Assembly (NCBI RefSeq): GCF_002023715.1
Contig: NZ_MAHX01000021.1
Location: 1-64,000, forward strand
DNA length: 64,000 nt
Direction of reading: 5' to 3'
Origin: Elizabethkingia occulta
GTDB lineage: Bacteria; Bacteroidota; Bacteroidia; Flavobacteriales; Weeksellaceae
The notes below the pieces were generated by a model. That model did no database searches and was not told the DNA's origin. It saw nothing but the letters and a program-made list of their open reading frames with translations. Made by a program: the position numbers and the translations under genes. Below are positions 17,727-27,645 of this stretch, piece by piece. Numbering within the stretch: position 1 is the first letter of the stretch; each line of letters starts with the position of its first letter.

Positions 17727-19155
17727 AAGTATTATTAGTGCCATTGCTGTATCGTTGGTTTTAGCAAGCTGTAAAGCACCAATGGTAACAGTAGTAAAAG
17801 ATGAGGTAAAAAATAACCTACCTCAGAATTTCAATCAACAAGAAACAGAAGACTCTGGTAACAATAGCGGTACGACTCCATGGAGACAGTTTTTTACTGA
17901 TCCTAATCTGGTGAACCTTATTGAGACCGCGTTAAAGAATAATCAGGATTTATTAATTACATTTCAGCAGATAGAAATTGCTAAAAGTGGTGTATTGGCT
18001 AAGAAAGGAATGCTAAACCCGACAGTTTCTGCGGGTGTAAATGCAGGACTGAAAAAAGCAGGACGTTATACGAGTGAAGGTGCAGGTGATGCTACAACAG
18101 AGATAGAACCGGGAAGAAAAATGCCGGATCCACTGGGGAGTTTTGCAGGTGGCATTACGGCAAGTTGGGAGGTTGATATCTGGAAGAAGCTGAGAACAGA
18201 AAAGGAATCTGCAATTGCACATTATCTTTCTACAGTGGAAGGGAAGAACTTTGTTCTTTCCAGCCTTATAGAAGAAGTAGCAGACAGCTATTACGAATTA
18301 CTGGCGCTGGACAATCAATTAGATATTACCAGAGAATATATTAAGCTTCAGGAGCGGGCTCTGGAGATTTCAAAAATTCAGAAACAGGCATCCGCAACAA
18401 CCGAACTGGCTGTAAAGAAGTTTGAAGCTGAGCTAGCAAAATCCAGAGCTTCGGAGTATACGATCCGTCAGGATATAACAGAGAAAGAAAATGAGATAAA
18501 TGCACTTTTAGGAAGGTATCCGCAAACTATTGTGAGAACGAAAGAGAGCTTTATGTCAACTATTCCTCAGACTGTATATACCGGAATTCCTTCACAACTA
18601 CTGGCAAACCGTCCGGACATTAAGCAGGCTGAATTAGAATTAAAGGCTGCAAAGCTAGATGTGCAGGCTGCCAGAAAAGAGTTTTATCCTTCACTGAATA
18701 TTTCTGCAGCATTAGGTTTGGAAGCTTTTAAACCATCTTATTTAGTGAAAATGCCAGAGTCTATTGCCTATAATTTGGTAGGAGAACTGGTAGGACCGCT
18801 TATCAATAAAAGTGCTATTAAGGCAAATTTCCAGGCAGCAGACGCAAGACAAATTCAGGCATTGTACGAATATGATAAAACTATTCTAAATGCTTATTTG
18901 GACGTTGCTAATCTAATGTCTAAGGTTAAGAATATTGATGAGTTTTATAAGCTTAAATCTCAGGAAAATCATGCATTAGAAGAAGCTACGGGGATTGCAA
19001 ATCAGTTATTTAAAAACTCACATGCAGATTATCTGGAGGTTTTACTCAACCAGAGAGATGCATTGGATGCCAAGCTGGAACTAATCGATGCAAAACAACA
19101 GCAATTAAGTACAGTTGTAGATATCTACAAAAGCTTGGGAGGAGGTTGGAAATAA
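17707..19155 (+). CDS. TolC/NodT-family outer-membrane efflux lipoprotein
   Basis: A 482-aa outer-membrane factor with a lipobox (LVLASC) and two repeats of the OEP fold. Typical elements are WRQFFTDPNLVNLIETALKN, NQDLLITFQQIE, GITASWEVDIWKKLR and PSQLLANRPDIKQAE. It should trimerise into the exit duct of the tripartite pump. Its start lies inside the permease gene (20-bp overlap), which indicates tight coupling. A 32-bp perfect palindrome 30 bp downstream closes the operon. Confidence 0.92.
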   Translation: MENLKTKSIISAIAVSLVLASCKAPMVTVVKDEVKNNLPQNFNQQETEDSGNNSGTTPWRQFFTDPNLVNLIETALKNNQDLLITFQQIEIAKSGVLAKKGMLNPTVSAGVNAGLKKAGRYTSEGAGDATTEIEPGRKMPDPLGSFAGGITASWEVDIWKKLRTEKESAIAHYLSTVEGKNFVLSSLIEEVADSYYELLALDNQLDITREYIKLQERALEISKIQKQASATTELAVKKFEAELAKSRASEYTIRQDITEKENEINALLGRYPQTIVRTKESFMSTIPQTVYTGIPSQLLANRPDIKQAELELKAAKLDVQAARKEFYPSLNISAALGLEAFKPSYLVKMPESIAYNLVGELVGPLINKSAIKANFQAADARQIQALYEYDKTILNAYLDVANLMSKVKNIDEFYKLKSQENHALEEATGIANQLFKNSHADYLEVLLNQRDALDAKLELIDAKQQQLSTVVDIYKSLGGGWK

Positions 19156-19184
19156 ATTAAAAAAAGAATCATAATTATTTATTT

Positions 19185-19216
19185 AGCCCTTATAGGTTTT
19201 AAAACCTATAAGGGCT
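19185..19216 (+). terminator. Terminator of the RND efflux operon
   Basis: A 32-bp perfect palindrome with half-site AGCCCTTATAGGTTTT, 30 bp after the efflux channel stop and followed by a T-rich stretch. Confidence 0.8.
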
Positions 19217-19434
19217 ATTATTTTATAGCTTATTTCTTTTTGAAATGAACTACCTGCATACTACAAACATGCTTTATCAAAATGTTATTGTAGGACATAT
19301 ATTTTCTCTCCTGCCTTTAATAGGTGAATTATCTGTATGTATTACTTATGTAGCCTGTGGTTAGCTAAGGATGATGGGTGTTTTTATTTAGTTTTGGACT
19401 AAGAATTTGACAAAAATTTATAAAACACAAATTG

Positions 19435-21066
19435 ATGAATTTACAAAAGCAAACTATAGGGCTATTTTTGTTAGTAGCATCTTTGATAATTGTATCTTGT
19501 CGTAGCAATGATACAGGATCTGATCTTAATAAAGAGACAGTTAGTGTAAAAGTGAATATATCCGGTTCACAATATACAGATACAAGTATTAGGGAAGCTG
19601 AAGCCAGTACAGCAAATAATAGCATTCCCCGAAATACAATGCAGGTTCAGAGGAAAGAAATTGCTATTAATGATGATTTAACAATGGTTGCAGAGTTACA
19701 ACCAATAGCAACTACATTAAACAAAGCTTTTCAGGCTGGTTTTATAAAAGATATAACTGCAGGTGCTTCTGACAGGAAGAATCTAGGTACAGGAATACGT
19801 TATAAATTAGTAGTATATAATGCTAATGGTAGTTATGTGGATGAAAGAAACTATATTCGAGGACAAGAAACTTCTACTCAGGATCTTAAGCTGAATGGTG
19901 GAAATAATTATACTTTTGTTGCTTATTCTGTTAATAGTAAAACTGAATTGCCTGAAGTTACTTATTCTGATATAGCAAACAGGACGTTAGCAACTGCTGC
20001 TTTGGTTGGTATAAAAGGTAATCTGGATTTGATGTATACAAGGAAGGATACTTTGATTTCAGGAAACGGAACTACTTACTTGGGGTTGGTTCTAAAGCAT
20101 AAATTCAGTCAGATTATTCCTCAAATTGATGCTACAACAGCGGGGTACAATATAAAGGAGATTTCAGCTAATATTGACTCTCATTATCCTGCTGCAGATA
20201 TGGAACTATCCGGGGGAGCAATTACAAAACGTTCAGGTACAACAGGAAATGTTAATATCAATTTTACAGGGACGGGTACAATGGTAGTAAACGGAGATCC
20301 TGTACTTATTAATGGAAATACTAAAAAAGCCTCCCTGAATATTTCCAGAATCACAATTAACAATGTTACCAAAACTAATTTTACTCCATTTAATGATTTG
20401 AATATTATTCCCGGTATCCAATATCGCCTGAATATAAAAATTAATCCGAAAGATGTCTATCTTACTTATATGGAGCAGCCGGCAGCAAGAATCAACGGTA
20501 AGATATGGATGCGACATAATTCAGGAGAGGATATAAAAGGAACAAATCCAGATCAAAATCCTTCTGTTCGTGAATTACATGGCTTTTATTACCAATGGGG
20601 ACGTGCTTATTTGGTAGCAACCCAATATATGTATGATGGTCCTCTTGCAAACTGGAATAGCAGTAAGGCACCGAGTGGATCATGGGTTGATGGTACTAAA
20701 AAGAATGATCCGTGTCCAAATGGTTACAGAGTACCTACCCGCACAGAATTTGATGATCTGCTTGGTAATACGGATCAAAGCAATATAGGGACATGGAAGG
20801 ATGATGTTAATAATTTCTCAGCGGCTAAGGTATTTAGAAGTAAAAGAAATGCTAACGTTCAGTTAACTTTTCCAATTGCCGGATATCGAAAAAATGATAC
20901 ACAGGGAGCAACTGTCTCCCGTGGTTGGGAAGGTGTTTATCAGACAACATCCGAATTAGGAGAATTCGTATATGATTTTAGAATTTATAATGATGGTTCC
21001 TCCAGAATATTTGGAGCTAATAATAGCTGGTCCGATGGTAAATCAATAAGGTGTATAGCGCAGTAG
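19435..21066 (+). CDS. FISUMP-domain surface lipoprotein with fimbrillin-like N-terminal region
   Basis: A 543-aa lipoprotein; the signal ends in a lipobox (SLIIVSC). I take ATG 19435 as the start; the preceding TTG adds one residue only. The N-terminal region (about residues 30-350) is beta-rich and resembles Bacteroidota fimbrillin-like/Mfa2-type proteins, with the recurring FVAYSVN and LVLKHKFSQI segments. The C-terminal part is a FISUMP domain (about 370-540): RINGKIWMRHN, DPCPNGYRVPTRTEFDDLL and the final WSDGKSIRCIAQ. A role at the cell surface is likely; binding partners are unknown. It is a single gene between two strong terminators. Confidence 0.75.
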   Translation: MNLQKQTIGLFLLVASLIIVSCRSNDTGSDLNKETVSVKVNISGSQYTDTSIREAEASTANNSIPRNTMQVQRKEIAINDDLTMVAELQPIATTLNKAFQAGFIKDITAGASDRKNLGTGIRYKLVVYNANGSYVDERNYIRGQETSTQDLKLNGGNNYTFVAYSVNSKTELPEVTYSDIANRTLATAALVGIKGNLDLMYTRKDTLISGNGTTYLGLVLKHKFSQIIPQIDATTAGYNIKEISANIDSHYPAADMELSGGAITKRSGTTGNVNINFTGTGTMVVNGDPVLINGNTKKASLNISRITINNVTKTNFTPFNDLNIIPGIQYRLNIKINPKDVYLTYMEQPAARINGKIWMRHNSGEDIKGTNPDQNPSVRELHGFYYQWGRAYLVATQYMYDGPLANWNSSKAPSGSWVDGTKKNDPCPNGYRVPTRTEFDDLLGNTDQSNIGTWKDDVNNFSAAKVFRSKRNANVQLTFPIAGYRKNDTQGATVSRGWEGVYQTTSELGEFVYDFRIYNDGSSRIFGANNSWSDGKSIRCIAQ

Positions 21067-21072
21067 AATTAT

Positions 21073-21116
21073 AAACAAAACTGGACGCCTTTATATAAAG
21101 GCGTCCAGTTTTGTTT
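21073..21116. terminator. 44-bp perfect palindrome, bidirectional terminator
   Basis: A 44-bp perfect inverted repeat (half-site AAACAAAACTGGACGCCTTT plus AT) between the convergent FISUMP and glycerophosphodiesterase genes. Its A- and T-rich arms allow termination in both directions. Confidence 0.85.
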
Positions 21117-21130
21117 ACCATAGGATGATA

Positions 21131-22078
21131 TTATTCAAAAATCCTTTGGTCATCACTAATAAGGCCGTCTATACCCATTTTTTGCAGTTCCTGTAATCTT
21201 TCTTTTGAATTTACAGTCCAGGGAATTACTTTCATTCCTAAAGCATGACATTCCTTTACAAGCTCTGGAGTTACAAGACTCTGATCCGGGCTATAAATAG
21301 TAGGAGTAAAACTTAGAAACTTCATATCTCCTTTTACACCATTCAGGTGGTTGGGATATTGCTTGAACTTTTCTACAGGAATATTCTGAAAGTTAGTTCT
21401 CTGCTGAGCAATTTTTTTATCATCTACTTTCTCTACAAGCAGAGCTGTCATTATTTTGGGATATTTCTTATGAATAATCTCTAAAGTTCTGGGATCGAAA
21501 GACTGAATGATAACCCTGTCCTGAATACCTTTTTCCAGAATAATTTTCATCATAAGATCTGTAAATTCTTTTGGCTCGGGATGAAATATATTATCGGAGA
21601 ACGGGCGTGTTTTGGTTTCTATATTATAAAAGGGAAGTGGCCTTTTTAATTCACGGGCATAGCTTTCGCAAGAATCTATTACTGCCGAAAATAAAGGTTT
21701 CTGTACTTTCATTTTCTTCTGATCCGGATAGCGTTCCAGTTTTTTCATTCCTACATCATAAGTCTGTATCTTTGTATAAGGCATATCATATATTTTATAA
21801 TAAAAACCGGAGTCTCTTGGGATATATCGGCCGTCAGGTTTTGTAACCAGTTCCGGAGATAGGAAAGAGTCATGAGAGAGGATAACCTTTCTGTCTTTAG
21901 TAATCGCTAAATCCATTTCCAGCGTTGTTATCCCCATTTTTAGGGCATTTTTCATGGCAGGTATCGTATTTTCAGGATATAACGATTTTCCGCCTCTGTG
22001 AGCCTGTTTATCAAAAGATTGCGCATAATTTAGCTGTGCAGCCATGCATAGGATTCCCGCAAAAAAAAAGCTTTTCAT
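21131..22078 (-). CDS. Glycerophosphodiester phosphodiesterase (periplasmic)
   Basis: A 315-aa protein with a signal peptide (FFFAGILCMAAQLNYAQ). The GDPD signature AHRGGKSLYPENTIPAMKNA holds the catalytic His and the metal-binding Glu (about residues 27-46). ITTLEMDLAIT and ILSHD follow with the second His, and VIPWTVN lies near the C-terminus. It hydrolyses glycerophosphodiesters to glycerol 3-phosphate and an alcohol, salvaging lipid head groups. It stands alone on the minus strand and diverges from hpt. Confidence 0.9.
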   Translation of the reverse strand: MKSFFFAGILCMAAQLNYAQSFDKQAHRGGKSLYPENTIPAMKNALKMGITTLEMDLAITKDRKVILSHDSFLSPELVTKPDGRYIPRDSGFYYKIYDMPYTKIQTYDVGMKKLERYPDQKKMKVQKPLFSAVIDSCESYARELKRPLPFYNIETKTRPFSDNIFHPEPKEFTDLMMKIILEKGIQDRVIIQSFDPRTLEIIHKKYPKIMTALLVEKVDDKKIAQQRTNFQNIPVEKFKQYPNHLNGVKGDMKFLSFTPTIYSPDQSLVTPELVKECHALGMKVIPWTVNSKERLQELQKMGIDGLISDDQRIFE

Positions 22079-22209
22079 AAATTAAAATTAAATTTTTCGA
22101 AATTATGAAATCATTGACTATTACCTGATTACGGGTGTGTTAAGTTTTCAATATATTTATATGAAATGCTTTTCATGGTAAAAAAGGGAAGAAAAAAAAT
22201 GAAAAAACG

Positions 22210-22217
22210 TATCTTTG
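22210..22217 (+). promoter_or_regulatory. -7 box of the hpt promoter
   Basis: TATCTTTG matches TAnnTTTG and sits 13 bp before the hpt ATG at 22231. No clear TTG element is seen at the expected upstream distance. Confidence 0.5.
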
Positions 22218-22230
22218 CGTTTTGAAACTT

Positions 22231-22788
22231 ATGGAAAAAATAAAGGTTCACGACAAAACATTCGTACCCTATCTGAAGGACGAAGAATTACAAGAAATTG
22301 TTAAAGATGTAGCTCTTAAAATTTACGAAGATTATAAAGACGAAATACCAGTCTTTGTTGGAGTACTTAATGGAGTATTCATGTTTTTCTCTGATTTAAT
22401 GAAACATTATCCGGGAAATTGTGAGATTGCATTTCTTCAGGTAAGCTCTTATGCCGGGACACAGTCTACAGGTATTGTATATAAGAAAATGGATCTGACA
22501 AAAGATATTAAGGATCGTCATATTATTCTTGTTGAAGATATTGTAGATACAGGAAATACTATTGAAGCCCTGTTCGAGTACTTTAAAAATACACAAAGAC
22601 CAAAATCTGTAAAACTGGCAAGCCTTCTTTTAAAGCCAGAAGTTTATACCAAACAATTTAAAATTGATTACATCGGGAAAGAGATTCCAAACAAGTTTGT
22701 ATTAGGTTACGGACTGGATTACGATGAACTTGGAAGAAACCTGAAGGATCTTTACCATTTGGAGGATGGGAAAATTAATGATAAGTAA
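22231..22788 (+). CDS. hpt: Hypoxanthine phosphoribosyltransferase
   Basis: A 185-aa enzyme from ATG 22231; the earlier in-frame TTG would fall within the probable untranscribed or leader region. The PRPP-binding loop ILVEDIVDTGNT (about residues 93-104) is diagnostic, with the catalytic Asp in VDTGNT. A flexible-loop region SSYAGTQSTG and the purine-specificity segment FVLGYGLDYDE near the C-terminus also fit. It converts hypoxanthine or guanine plus PRPP to IMP or GMP. adk follows 25 bp later, then obg, a common flavobacterial order. Confidence 0.93.
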   Translation: MEKIKVHDKTFVPYLKDEELQEIVKDVALKIYEDYKDEIPVFVGVLNGVFMFFSDLMKHYPGNCEIAFLQVSSYAGTQSTGIVYKKMDLTKDIKDRHIILVEDIVDTGNTIEALFEYFKNTQRPKSVKLASLLLKPEVYTKQFKIDYIGKEIPNKFVLGYGLDYDELGRNLKDLYHLEDGKINDK

Positions 22789-22813
22789 TAAAGAATCTAA
22801 ATAAAAAAGTAAA

Positions 22814-23392
22814 ATGATTAATCTTGTATTATTTGGCCCTCCAGGGAGTGGAAAAGGTACACAAGCTCAGAACTTAATAAAAAAATACAACCTGAAACAG
22901 GTTTCCACAGGAGATTTATTCCGTTTCAATATGAAAAACGACACGGAACTTGGAAAACTGGCAAAGTCATATATTGACAAAGGCGAATTAGTGCCGGATC
23001 AGGTGACCATTGATATGCTTATAGACGAGCTAAAGAAGCCTACAGATGCTGCAGGATTTATCTTCGATGGTTTTCCAAGAACTGCTGCACAGACTGAGGC
23101 TCTGGAACAAATTGTAGAAGAAGAATTAAATCACCCTATCGACATTTGTCTTTCTTTAATAGTAGATGATGAGATTCTGGTAGAAAGATTACTAAAGAGA
23201 GGTGAAACAAGCGGAAGAACGGATGATAGCAATGAGGATATTATTCGCAACCGTATCAAAGAATATTATACCAAAACTGCTGAAGTTGCAGAATTGTATA
23301 AAAAGCAAGGTAAATATATCGAGGTAAATGGTGTAGGAGAAATTGAAGAAATTTCGAATAAGCTTTTTGCTGAGGTAGATAAAATAAAATAG
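22814..23392 (+). CDS. adk: Adenylate kinase
   Basis: A 192-aa kinase with the P-loop LFGPPGSGKGTQAQ (about residues 5-18), the AMP-binding STGDLFRF and FDGFPRTAAQ motifs, and a short LID region (KRGETSGRTDD) in place of the roughly 38-residue lid of long-form bacterial enzymes. It interconverts ATP, AMP and ADP in the cytoplasm. It lies between hpt and obg and is probably co-transcribed with hpt. Confidence 0.95.
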   Translation: MINLVLFGPPGSGKGTQAQNLIKKYNLKQVSTGDLFRFNMKNDTELGKLAKSYIDKGELVPDQVTIDMLIDELKKPTDAAGFIFDGFPRTAAQTEALEQIVEEELNHPIDICLSLIVDDEILVERLLKRGETSGRTDDSNEDIIRNRIKEYYTKTAEVAELYKKQGKYIEVNGVGEIEEISNKLFAEVDKIK

Positions 23393-23462
23393 CTATCAGT
23401 TGCAGGTTTACGGTTGATTTTATCAACTGTAAACTAATAACTGTAAACCAAGAACTAAATAT

Positions 23463-24446
23463 ATGTCCAATTTTGTAGATTACGTAAAAATTCATTGTCA
23501 ATCAGGTCACGGAGGTGCAGGTTCTGCCCATCTTCGTAGAGAAAAATATATCCCGAAAGGAGGTCCTGATGGGGGAGACGGAGGACGTGGAGGACACGTA
23601 ATTATGAAAGGAAATGCCAATGAATGGACATTATTACCCCTCCGTTATACACGACATGTAAAAGCACAGCGTGGTGAAAACGGTGGGAAAAGTCAGCTTA
23701 CAGGTGCCGATGGAGAGGATATTTATATTGAAGTTCCTATTGGTACAATTGCAAAGAATGAAGAAGGCGAGGTGATTGGCGAAATCCTTGAAGACGGACA
23801 GGAAATTGTTCTGATGAAGGGTGGAAAAGGTGGATTAGGAAACGAGCATTTCAAATCTGCAACCAACCAAACACCAAGATATGCACAACCAGGACTTCCG
23901 GGAGAGGAAGGCTTTATCGTATTTGAACTAAAAGTATTGGCAGACGTAGGATTAGTAGGCTTTCCAAATGCCGGGAAATCTACTCTTTTATCTTCTGTAT
24001 CTGCGGCAAAACCAAAGATTGCAAACTACGCCTTTACTACATTGACGCCCAATTTGGGGATTGTTAATTACCGAAATTATAAATCTTTTGTAATGGCAGA
24101 TATCCCCGGTATTATAGAGGGAGCTGCAGAAGGAAAAGGTTTAGGACATCGTTTTTTAAGACACATAGAGAGAAACTCTATTCTTTTATTCCTTATCCCT
24201 GCTGATTCAGAAGATCATTTTCAGGAATTTAAGATCCTTGAAAATGAATTGAAAGAATACAATCCGGAGCTTTTGGATAAAGATTTCTTAATCTCTATTT
24301 CCAAATCAGACTTATTGGATGAAGAACTAAAAACAGAAATTGCAGCCGAATTTCCAGAAAATCGTCAACCATTATTCTTTTCAGGAGTTACCGGAGAAGG
24401 ATTAATGGAACTGAAGGATGCCATTTGGAAAATGCTGCACGGATAA
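23463..24446 (+). CDS. obgE: GTPase ObgE/CgtA
   Basis: A 327-aa Obg GTPase. The Gly-rich Obg domain (about residues 1-157) contains [20 protein letters not shown]. The G domain has the P-loop GFPNAGKST (about 166-174), the switch region [18 protein letters not shown] (G3) and SKSDLLD (G4). There is no C-terminal OCT extension, as in many Bacteroidota. It acts in late 50S ribosome assembly and stress control. The gene is 70 bp after adk. Confidence 0.95.
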   Translation: MSNFVDYVKIHCQSGHGGAGSAHLRREKYIPKGGPDGGDGGRGGHVIMKGNANEWTLLPLRYTRHVKAQRGENGGKSQLTGADGEDIYIEVPIGTIAKNEEGEVIGEILEDGQEIVLMKGGKGGLGNEHFKSATNQTPRYAQPGLPGEEGFIVFELKVLADVGLVGFPNAGKSTLLSSVSAAKPKIANYAFTTLTPNLGIVNYRNYKSFVMADIPGIIEGAAEGKGLGHRFLRHIERNSILLFLIPADSEDHFQEFKILENELKEYNPELLDKDFLISISKSDLLDEELKTEIAAEFPENRQPLFFSGVTGEGLMELKDAIWKMLHG

Positions 24447-24490
24447 TCGTTGTCTATTTCCGTTTACATTAAAGATTTAAAATTATATAT

Positions 24491-25765
24491 TTGACTTTCG
24501 ACGATTTAAAATTAATAGAACCTATTTCCAAAGCATTGCAGGAAGAAGGTTACAAGACTCCGACCTCTATTCAGGAGCAGGCAATACCGAAAATTCTTGC
24601 CGGGAAAGATCTATTAGGATGTGCACAAACAGGTACCGGAAAAACGGCCGCTTTTGCTATTCCTATCTTACAGCTTCTTACAGAAAGAAGCGACAATAAA
24701 CACCGTAAAGGTGTTATAAAAGCATTGATATTAACGCCTACAAGAGAGTTGGCAATACAGATAGAAGAAAACTTCGAAGCCTACGGAAGACACTTGCCAT
24801 TGAAAACAATGGTAATCTTCGGTGGAGTAAAACAAGGCGCTCAGGAAGAAAAGCTAAAAAGAGGAGTAGATATACTTGTAGCAACTCCGGGGCGTTTGTT
24901 AGACTTTATAAGCCAGGGAATTATTACGCTGAAGAATCTGGATATTTTTGTTCTGGATGAAGCGGACAGAATGCTCGATATGGGATTTGTTCACGATGTA
25001 AAACGTATCTTAAAGCATTTGCCGGAGAAAAGACAAAATCTTTTCCTTTCAGCAACAATGCCTAAAGAAATACAAAAACTAGCTTCCGATATACTGGTGA
25101 ATCCTGCAAAAGTAGAAGTAGCACCTGTTTCTTCTACAGCAGATACTATTGACCAATCCGTTTTTTTTGTAGATAAAGACGATAAGATTAATCTTCTTAT
25201 TCATCTTCTGCAGGATCAAAGTTTATCGCCTGTTATTGTCTTCTCCCGTACAAAGCACGGAGCCGATAAAATCGCGAAGAAACTTAATCAATCTAAAATT
25301 TCTGCTGAAGCCATCCACGGTAACAAATCTCAGAATGCAAGACAAAATGCACTGAATAATTTCAAGAGCGGAAAAACCAGAATTCTGGTAGCTACTGATA
25401 TTGCAGCAAGAGGAATTGATATTGATAACCTGAAATATGTTGTAAACTTCGAACTTTCGGATGTAGCGGAAACTTATGTTCACCGTATCGGCAGAACAGG
25501 TAGAGCAGGAGCTTCCGGAACATCATTCTCATTTGTTGACGGATTAGATTTAGTGAATCTGAGAAATACAGAAAAGCTGATCGGAAAGAAAATTTTTGTA
25601 AACAAAGAACATCCTTTCCATACCGATAATCTGGTAGAACAAAAAAGAGACTCCAATAATAAGCCGGTTTCTGCAAGACCTTCAAATGCTGGAAATAACA
25701 ATAACAGCAGTAAAAGAAATGTAAAGACTTCTAAGAAGCCTTTCTTTAGAGGGAAAAAGAAATAG
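24491..25765 (+). CDS. DEAD-box RNA helicase, RhlE-like
   Basis: A 424-aa helicase starting at a TTG codon (TFDDLKLIEPISKAL), which aligns with the usual start of this family. All core motifs are present: the Q motif TPTSIQEQAIP, motif I AQTGTGKT, Ia PTRELAIQ, II DEAD, III SAT and VI HRIGRTGRAG. The tail is basic and Asn/Lys-rich (about residues 385-424), a likely RNA-binding extension. It should remodel RNA in ribosome assembly or mRNA decay. A second DEAD-box gene lies at 30645-32321. Confidence 0.9.
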   Translation: MTFDDLKLIEPISKALQEEGYKTPTSIQEQAIPKILAGKDLLGCAQTGTGKTAAFAIPILQLLTERSDNKHRKGVIKALILTPTRELAIQIEENFEAYGRHLPLKTMVIFGGVKQGAQEEKLKRGVDILVATPGRLLDFISQGIITLKNLDIFVLDEADRMLDMGFVHDVKRILKHLPEKRQNLFLSATMPKEIQKLASDILVNPAKVEVAPVSSTADTIDQSVFFVDKDDKINLLIHLLQDQSLSPVIVFSRTKHGADKIAKKLNQSKISAEAIHGNKSQNARQNALNNFKSGKTRILVATDIAARGIDIDNLKYVVNFELSDVAETYVHRIGRTGRAGASGTSFSFVDGLDLVNLRNTEKLIGKKIFVNKEHPFHTDNLVEQKRDSNNKPVSARPSNAGNNNNSSKRNVKTSKKPFFRGKKK

Positions 25766-25793
25766 TTTTGCATAGTAAAACTTTAGTGAAATA

Positions 25794-25824
25794 AAAATGG
25801 CCGGAAATCTTTTCCGGCCATTTT
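25794..25824. terminator. Bidirectional terminator, helicase / tatD
   Basis: A 14-bp perfect stem (AAAATGGCCGGAAA) with a 3-base TCT loop between convergent genes, with A-rich and T-rich arms serving each direction. Confidence 0.85.
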
Positions 25825-25842
25825 ATTATTTCATATCAAAAC

Positions 25843-26610
25843 TTATTTCATCCCGAAAATGGCCAATGCATTCTGATTGGTTATAGCCTCAATCTCCTTA
25901 TAATCCTTCTTATAAAGATCTACAAGTTTTCCAAGAACCAAAGCTGTATATGCACTTTCATTTCTCTTGCCACGATGGGGAACAGGTGCCAGATATGGAG
26001 AGTCGGTTTCCAGAACAATTTTGTCCAGTGGAATTTCATTTAAGAACTGATCTATTTTTCCGTTTTTAAAAGTAACAACACCACCTATTCCTAATACAAA
26101 TCCTAAGTCTATAGCATGTTGCGCCTGATCCAGATTTCCGGAAAAACAATGGAATATACCTCTTAATTTCGGATGCTTCTTTCTTTCTAAAACTTCAAAA
26201 GTTTCGTTGAAGCTTTCTCTTGTATGGATTACGATTGGTAAATCCATTTCAATAGCCCAATCAATTTGCTGCTCAAATGCTTTTACCTGAATATCCAATG
26301 TAGATTTGTCCCAATAAAGATCTATTCCAATTTCTCCTATAGCGCAGAAAGGTCTTTTATCCAGATATTCTTTTACCAGATCAAGCTCTTTCTCCCAGGT
26401 TTCAGGTTGTACACTGCAAGGATGTAGCCCCATCATTGCAAAAATTTCATCTGGATATTGGGCTTCCAGTTCCAGCATTTTTTCATGAGTTTCTGAATCT
26501 ATTGCAGGAAGATAAAACTTTTCAACACCAGCTTCTTTAGCCCGTTTAATAGCCTCATCTCTGTCTTCATCAAATTGTTCGGAGTATAGGTGGGTGTGAG
26601 TATCAATCAT
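25843..26610 (-). CDS. TatD-family metal-dependent hydrolase/DNase
   Basis: A 255-aa TIM-barrel protein with the TatD metal ligands: IDTHTHLY at the N-terminus, the Glu in AIGEIGIDLYWD, the His in VIHTRES and GIFHCFSG, and the Asp in LETDSPYLAPVPHRG. TatD proteins are 3'-5' exonucleases or deoxyribonucleases linked to DNA repair and turnover. It is the last of three or more minus-strand genes and lies 64 bp after the GSCFA gene. Confidence 0.9.
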   Translation of the reverse strand: MIDTHTHLYSEQFDEDRDEAIKRAKEAGVEKFYLPAIDSETHEKMLELEAQYPDEIFAMMGLHPCSVQPETWEKELDLVKEYLDKRPFCAIGEIGIDLYWDKSTLDIQVKAFEQQIDWAIEMDLPIVIHTRESFNETFEVLERKKHPKLRGIFHCFSGNLDQAQHAIDLGFVLGIGGVVTFKNGKIDQFLNEIPLDKIVLETDSPYLAPVPHRGKRNESAYTALVLGKLVDLYKKDYKEIEAITNQNALAIFGMK

Positions 26611-26674
26611 TTTATTGTTATAAATTGTTTGTTGTAAAAGGTTTTTTTTGTGTCTGAATATTCAGTGTAGAATC

Positions 26675-27640
26675 TTAAATTCTTACATCACGGAAAATAT
26701 TGTGATGTACTTTCTGCTGTTGCTGGGCAATCCGTTCCTTCAGTTTTTCCTTAAAAATAATATATTCTTCAGAATTATGCTGAATAGGGCGGTGTAGAAG
26801 CGCCTGATTTATTTTCAGATTCTCTTTCATAAAGTCAAGAGTTTCCGGTGTAATATAGGCTTTCGAAAACTTTTCCCAGATATATTGTATAGCCTGATTA
26901 TTTGGGTGAATCAAGTCTTCCTTATAAAATCTGTAATCTCTGAGGTCATCCATCAGAATTTCATAAATTGGCAAATATTCGCAATATTCAGTTACTTCTA
27001 CCAATTCATGAACGGCATTAATCAGTAAAGATTTGCTTCGCTGATTTTCTACAATACCATCTTTAATATGTCTTACAGGGCTAATGGTAAATAGTACCTG
27101 TAATTTTTCAGAAGAAATATCCTTCAGCATATTTACCGTTTCCGCAATAGCATCAGTAATTTCCAAATGAGACAAAAGTCTTTTTGTAAAATGTTTCTGA
27201 GATATTTTATGGCAATTGGCTACAATTCTGTTTTGCTCTGTGAATTCATATACCCAGGATGTTCCATAGGTAATGATAATCCATTTGGCTTCTCTTAAGA
27301 ATTCAACCGATTCATTTAATGATTGGTTAATTCTGTCAAGACTTTTATGAAGATACTGATCATCAAAACTTGTATGATGATCCAGACTGATGTATTTTCC
27401 CTGATGATAGATGAAATCCTCTTCGGTATATTCCCGGCCTTCATATATCCTTTTTAAAGCATTATTTACGGCTACGGGATGAAATATTGTTCCGAAAGGA
27501 TTATTGACGGTTTGTAACTGTCCGGAAGCAAAAATGGAAGCCATTTCTGTAGCGAAACAACTTCCAATGCTGAAAATACGATCTTCAGCCTGAATTTTCT
27601 GCTTGCTTTCGGCAAGTTGTATTTCAGTTCTGAAAAGCAT
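26675..27640 (-). CDS. GSCFA-domain protein
   Basis: A 321-aa cytoplasmic protein with the family motif FSIGSCFATEMA (about residues 23-34), which resembles the Ser-containing block of SGNH/GDSL esterases. The downstream HPNNQAIQYIWEKF could supply the His of a catalytic triad. The activity of GSCFA proteins is not settled; esterase or acyltransferase action is the common guess. It starts 5 bp after the polyprenyl synthase gene stop, so the two are co-transcribed. Confidence 0.85.
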   Translation of the reverse strand: MLFRTEIQLAESKQKIQAEDRIFSIGSCFATEMASIFASGQLQTVNNPFGTIFHPVAVNNALKRIYEGREYTEEDFIYHQGKYISLDHHTSFDDQYLHKSLDRINQSLNESVEFLREAKWIIITYGTSWVYEFTEQNRIVANCHKISQKHFTKRLLSHLEITDAIAETVNMLKDISSEKLQVLFTISPVRHIKDGIVENQRSKSLLINAVHELVEVTEYCEYLPIYEILMDDLRDYRFYKEDLIHPNNQAIQYIWEKFSKAYITPETLDFMKENLKINQALLHRPIQHNSEEYIIFKEKLKERIAQQQQKVHHNIFRDVRI

Positions 27641-27645
27641 TTATA

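Noticed and set aside
19245-19364. A 39-codon hydrophobic ORF between the efflux terminator and the FISUMP gene.
   Set aside because: Short, no promoter or start context and no recognisable family; AT-rich DNA gives such frames by chance.
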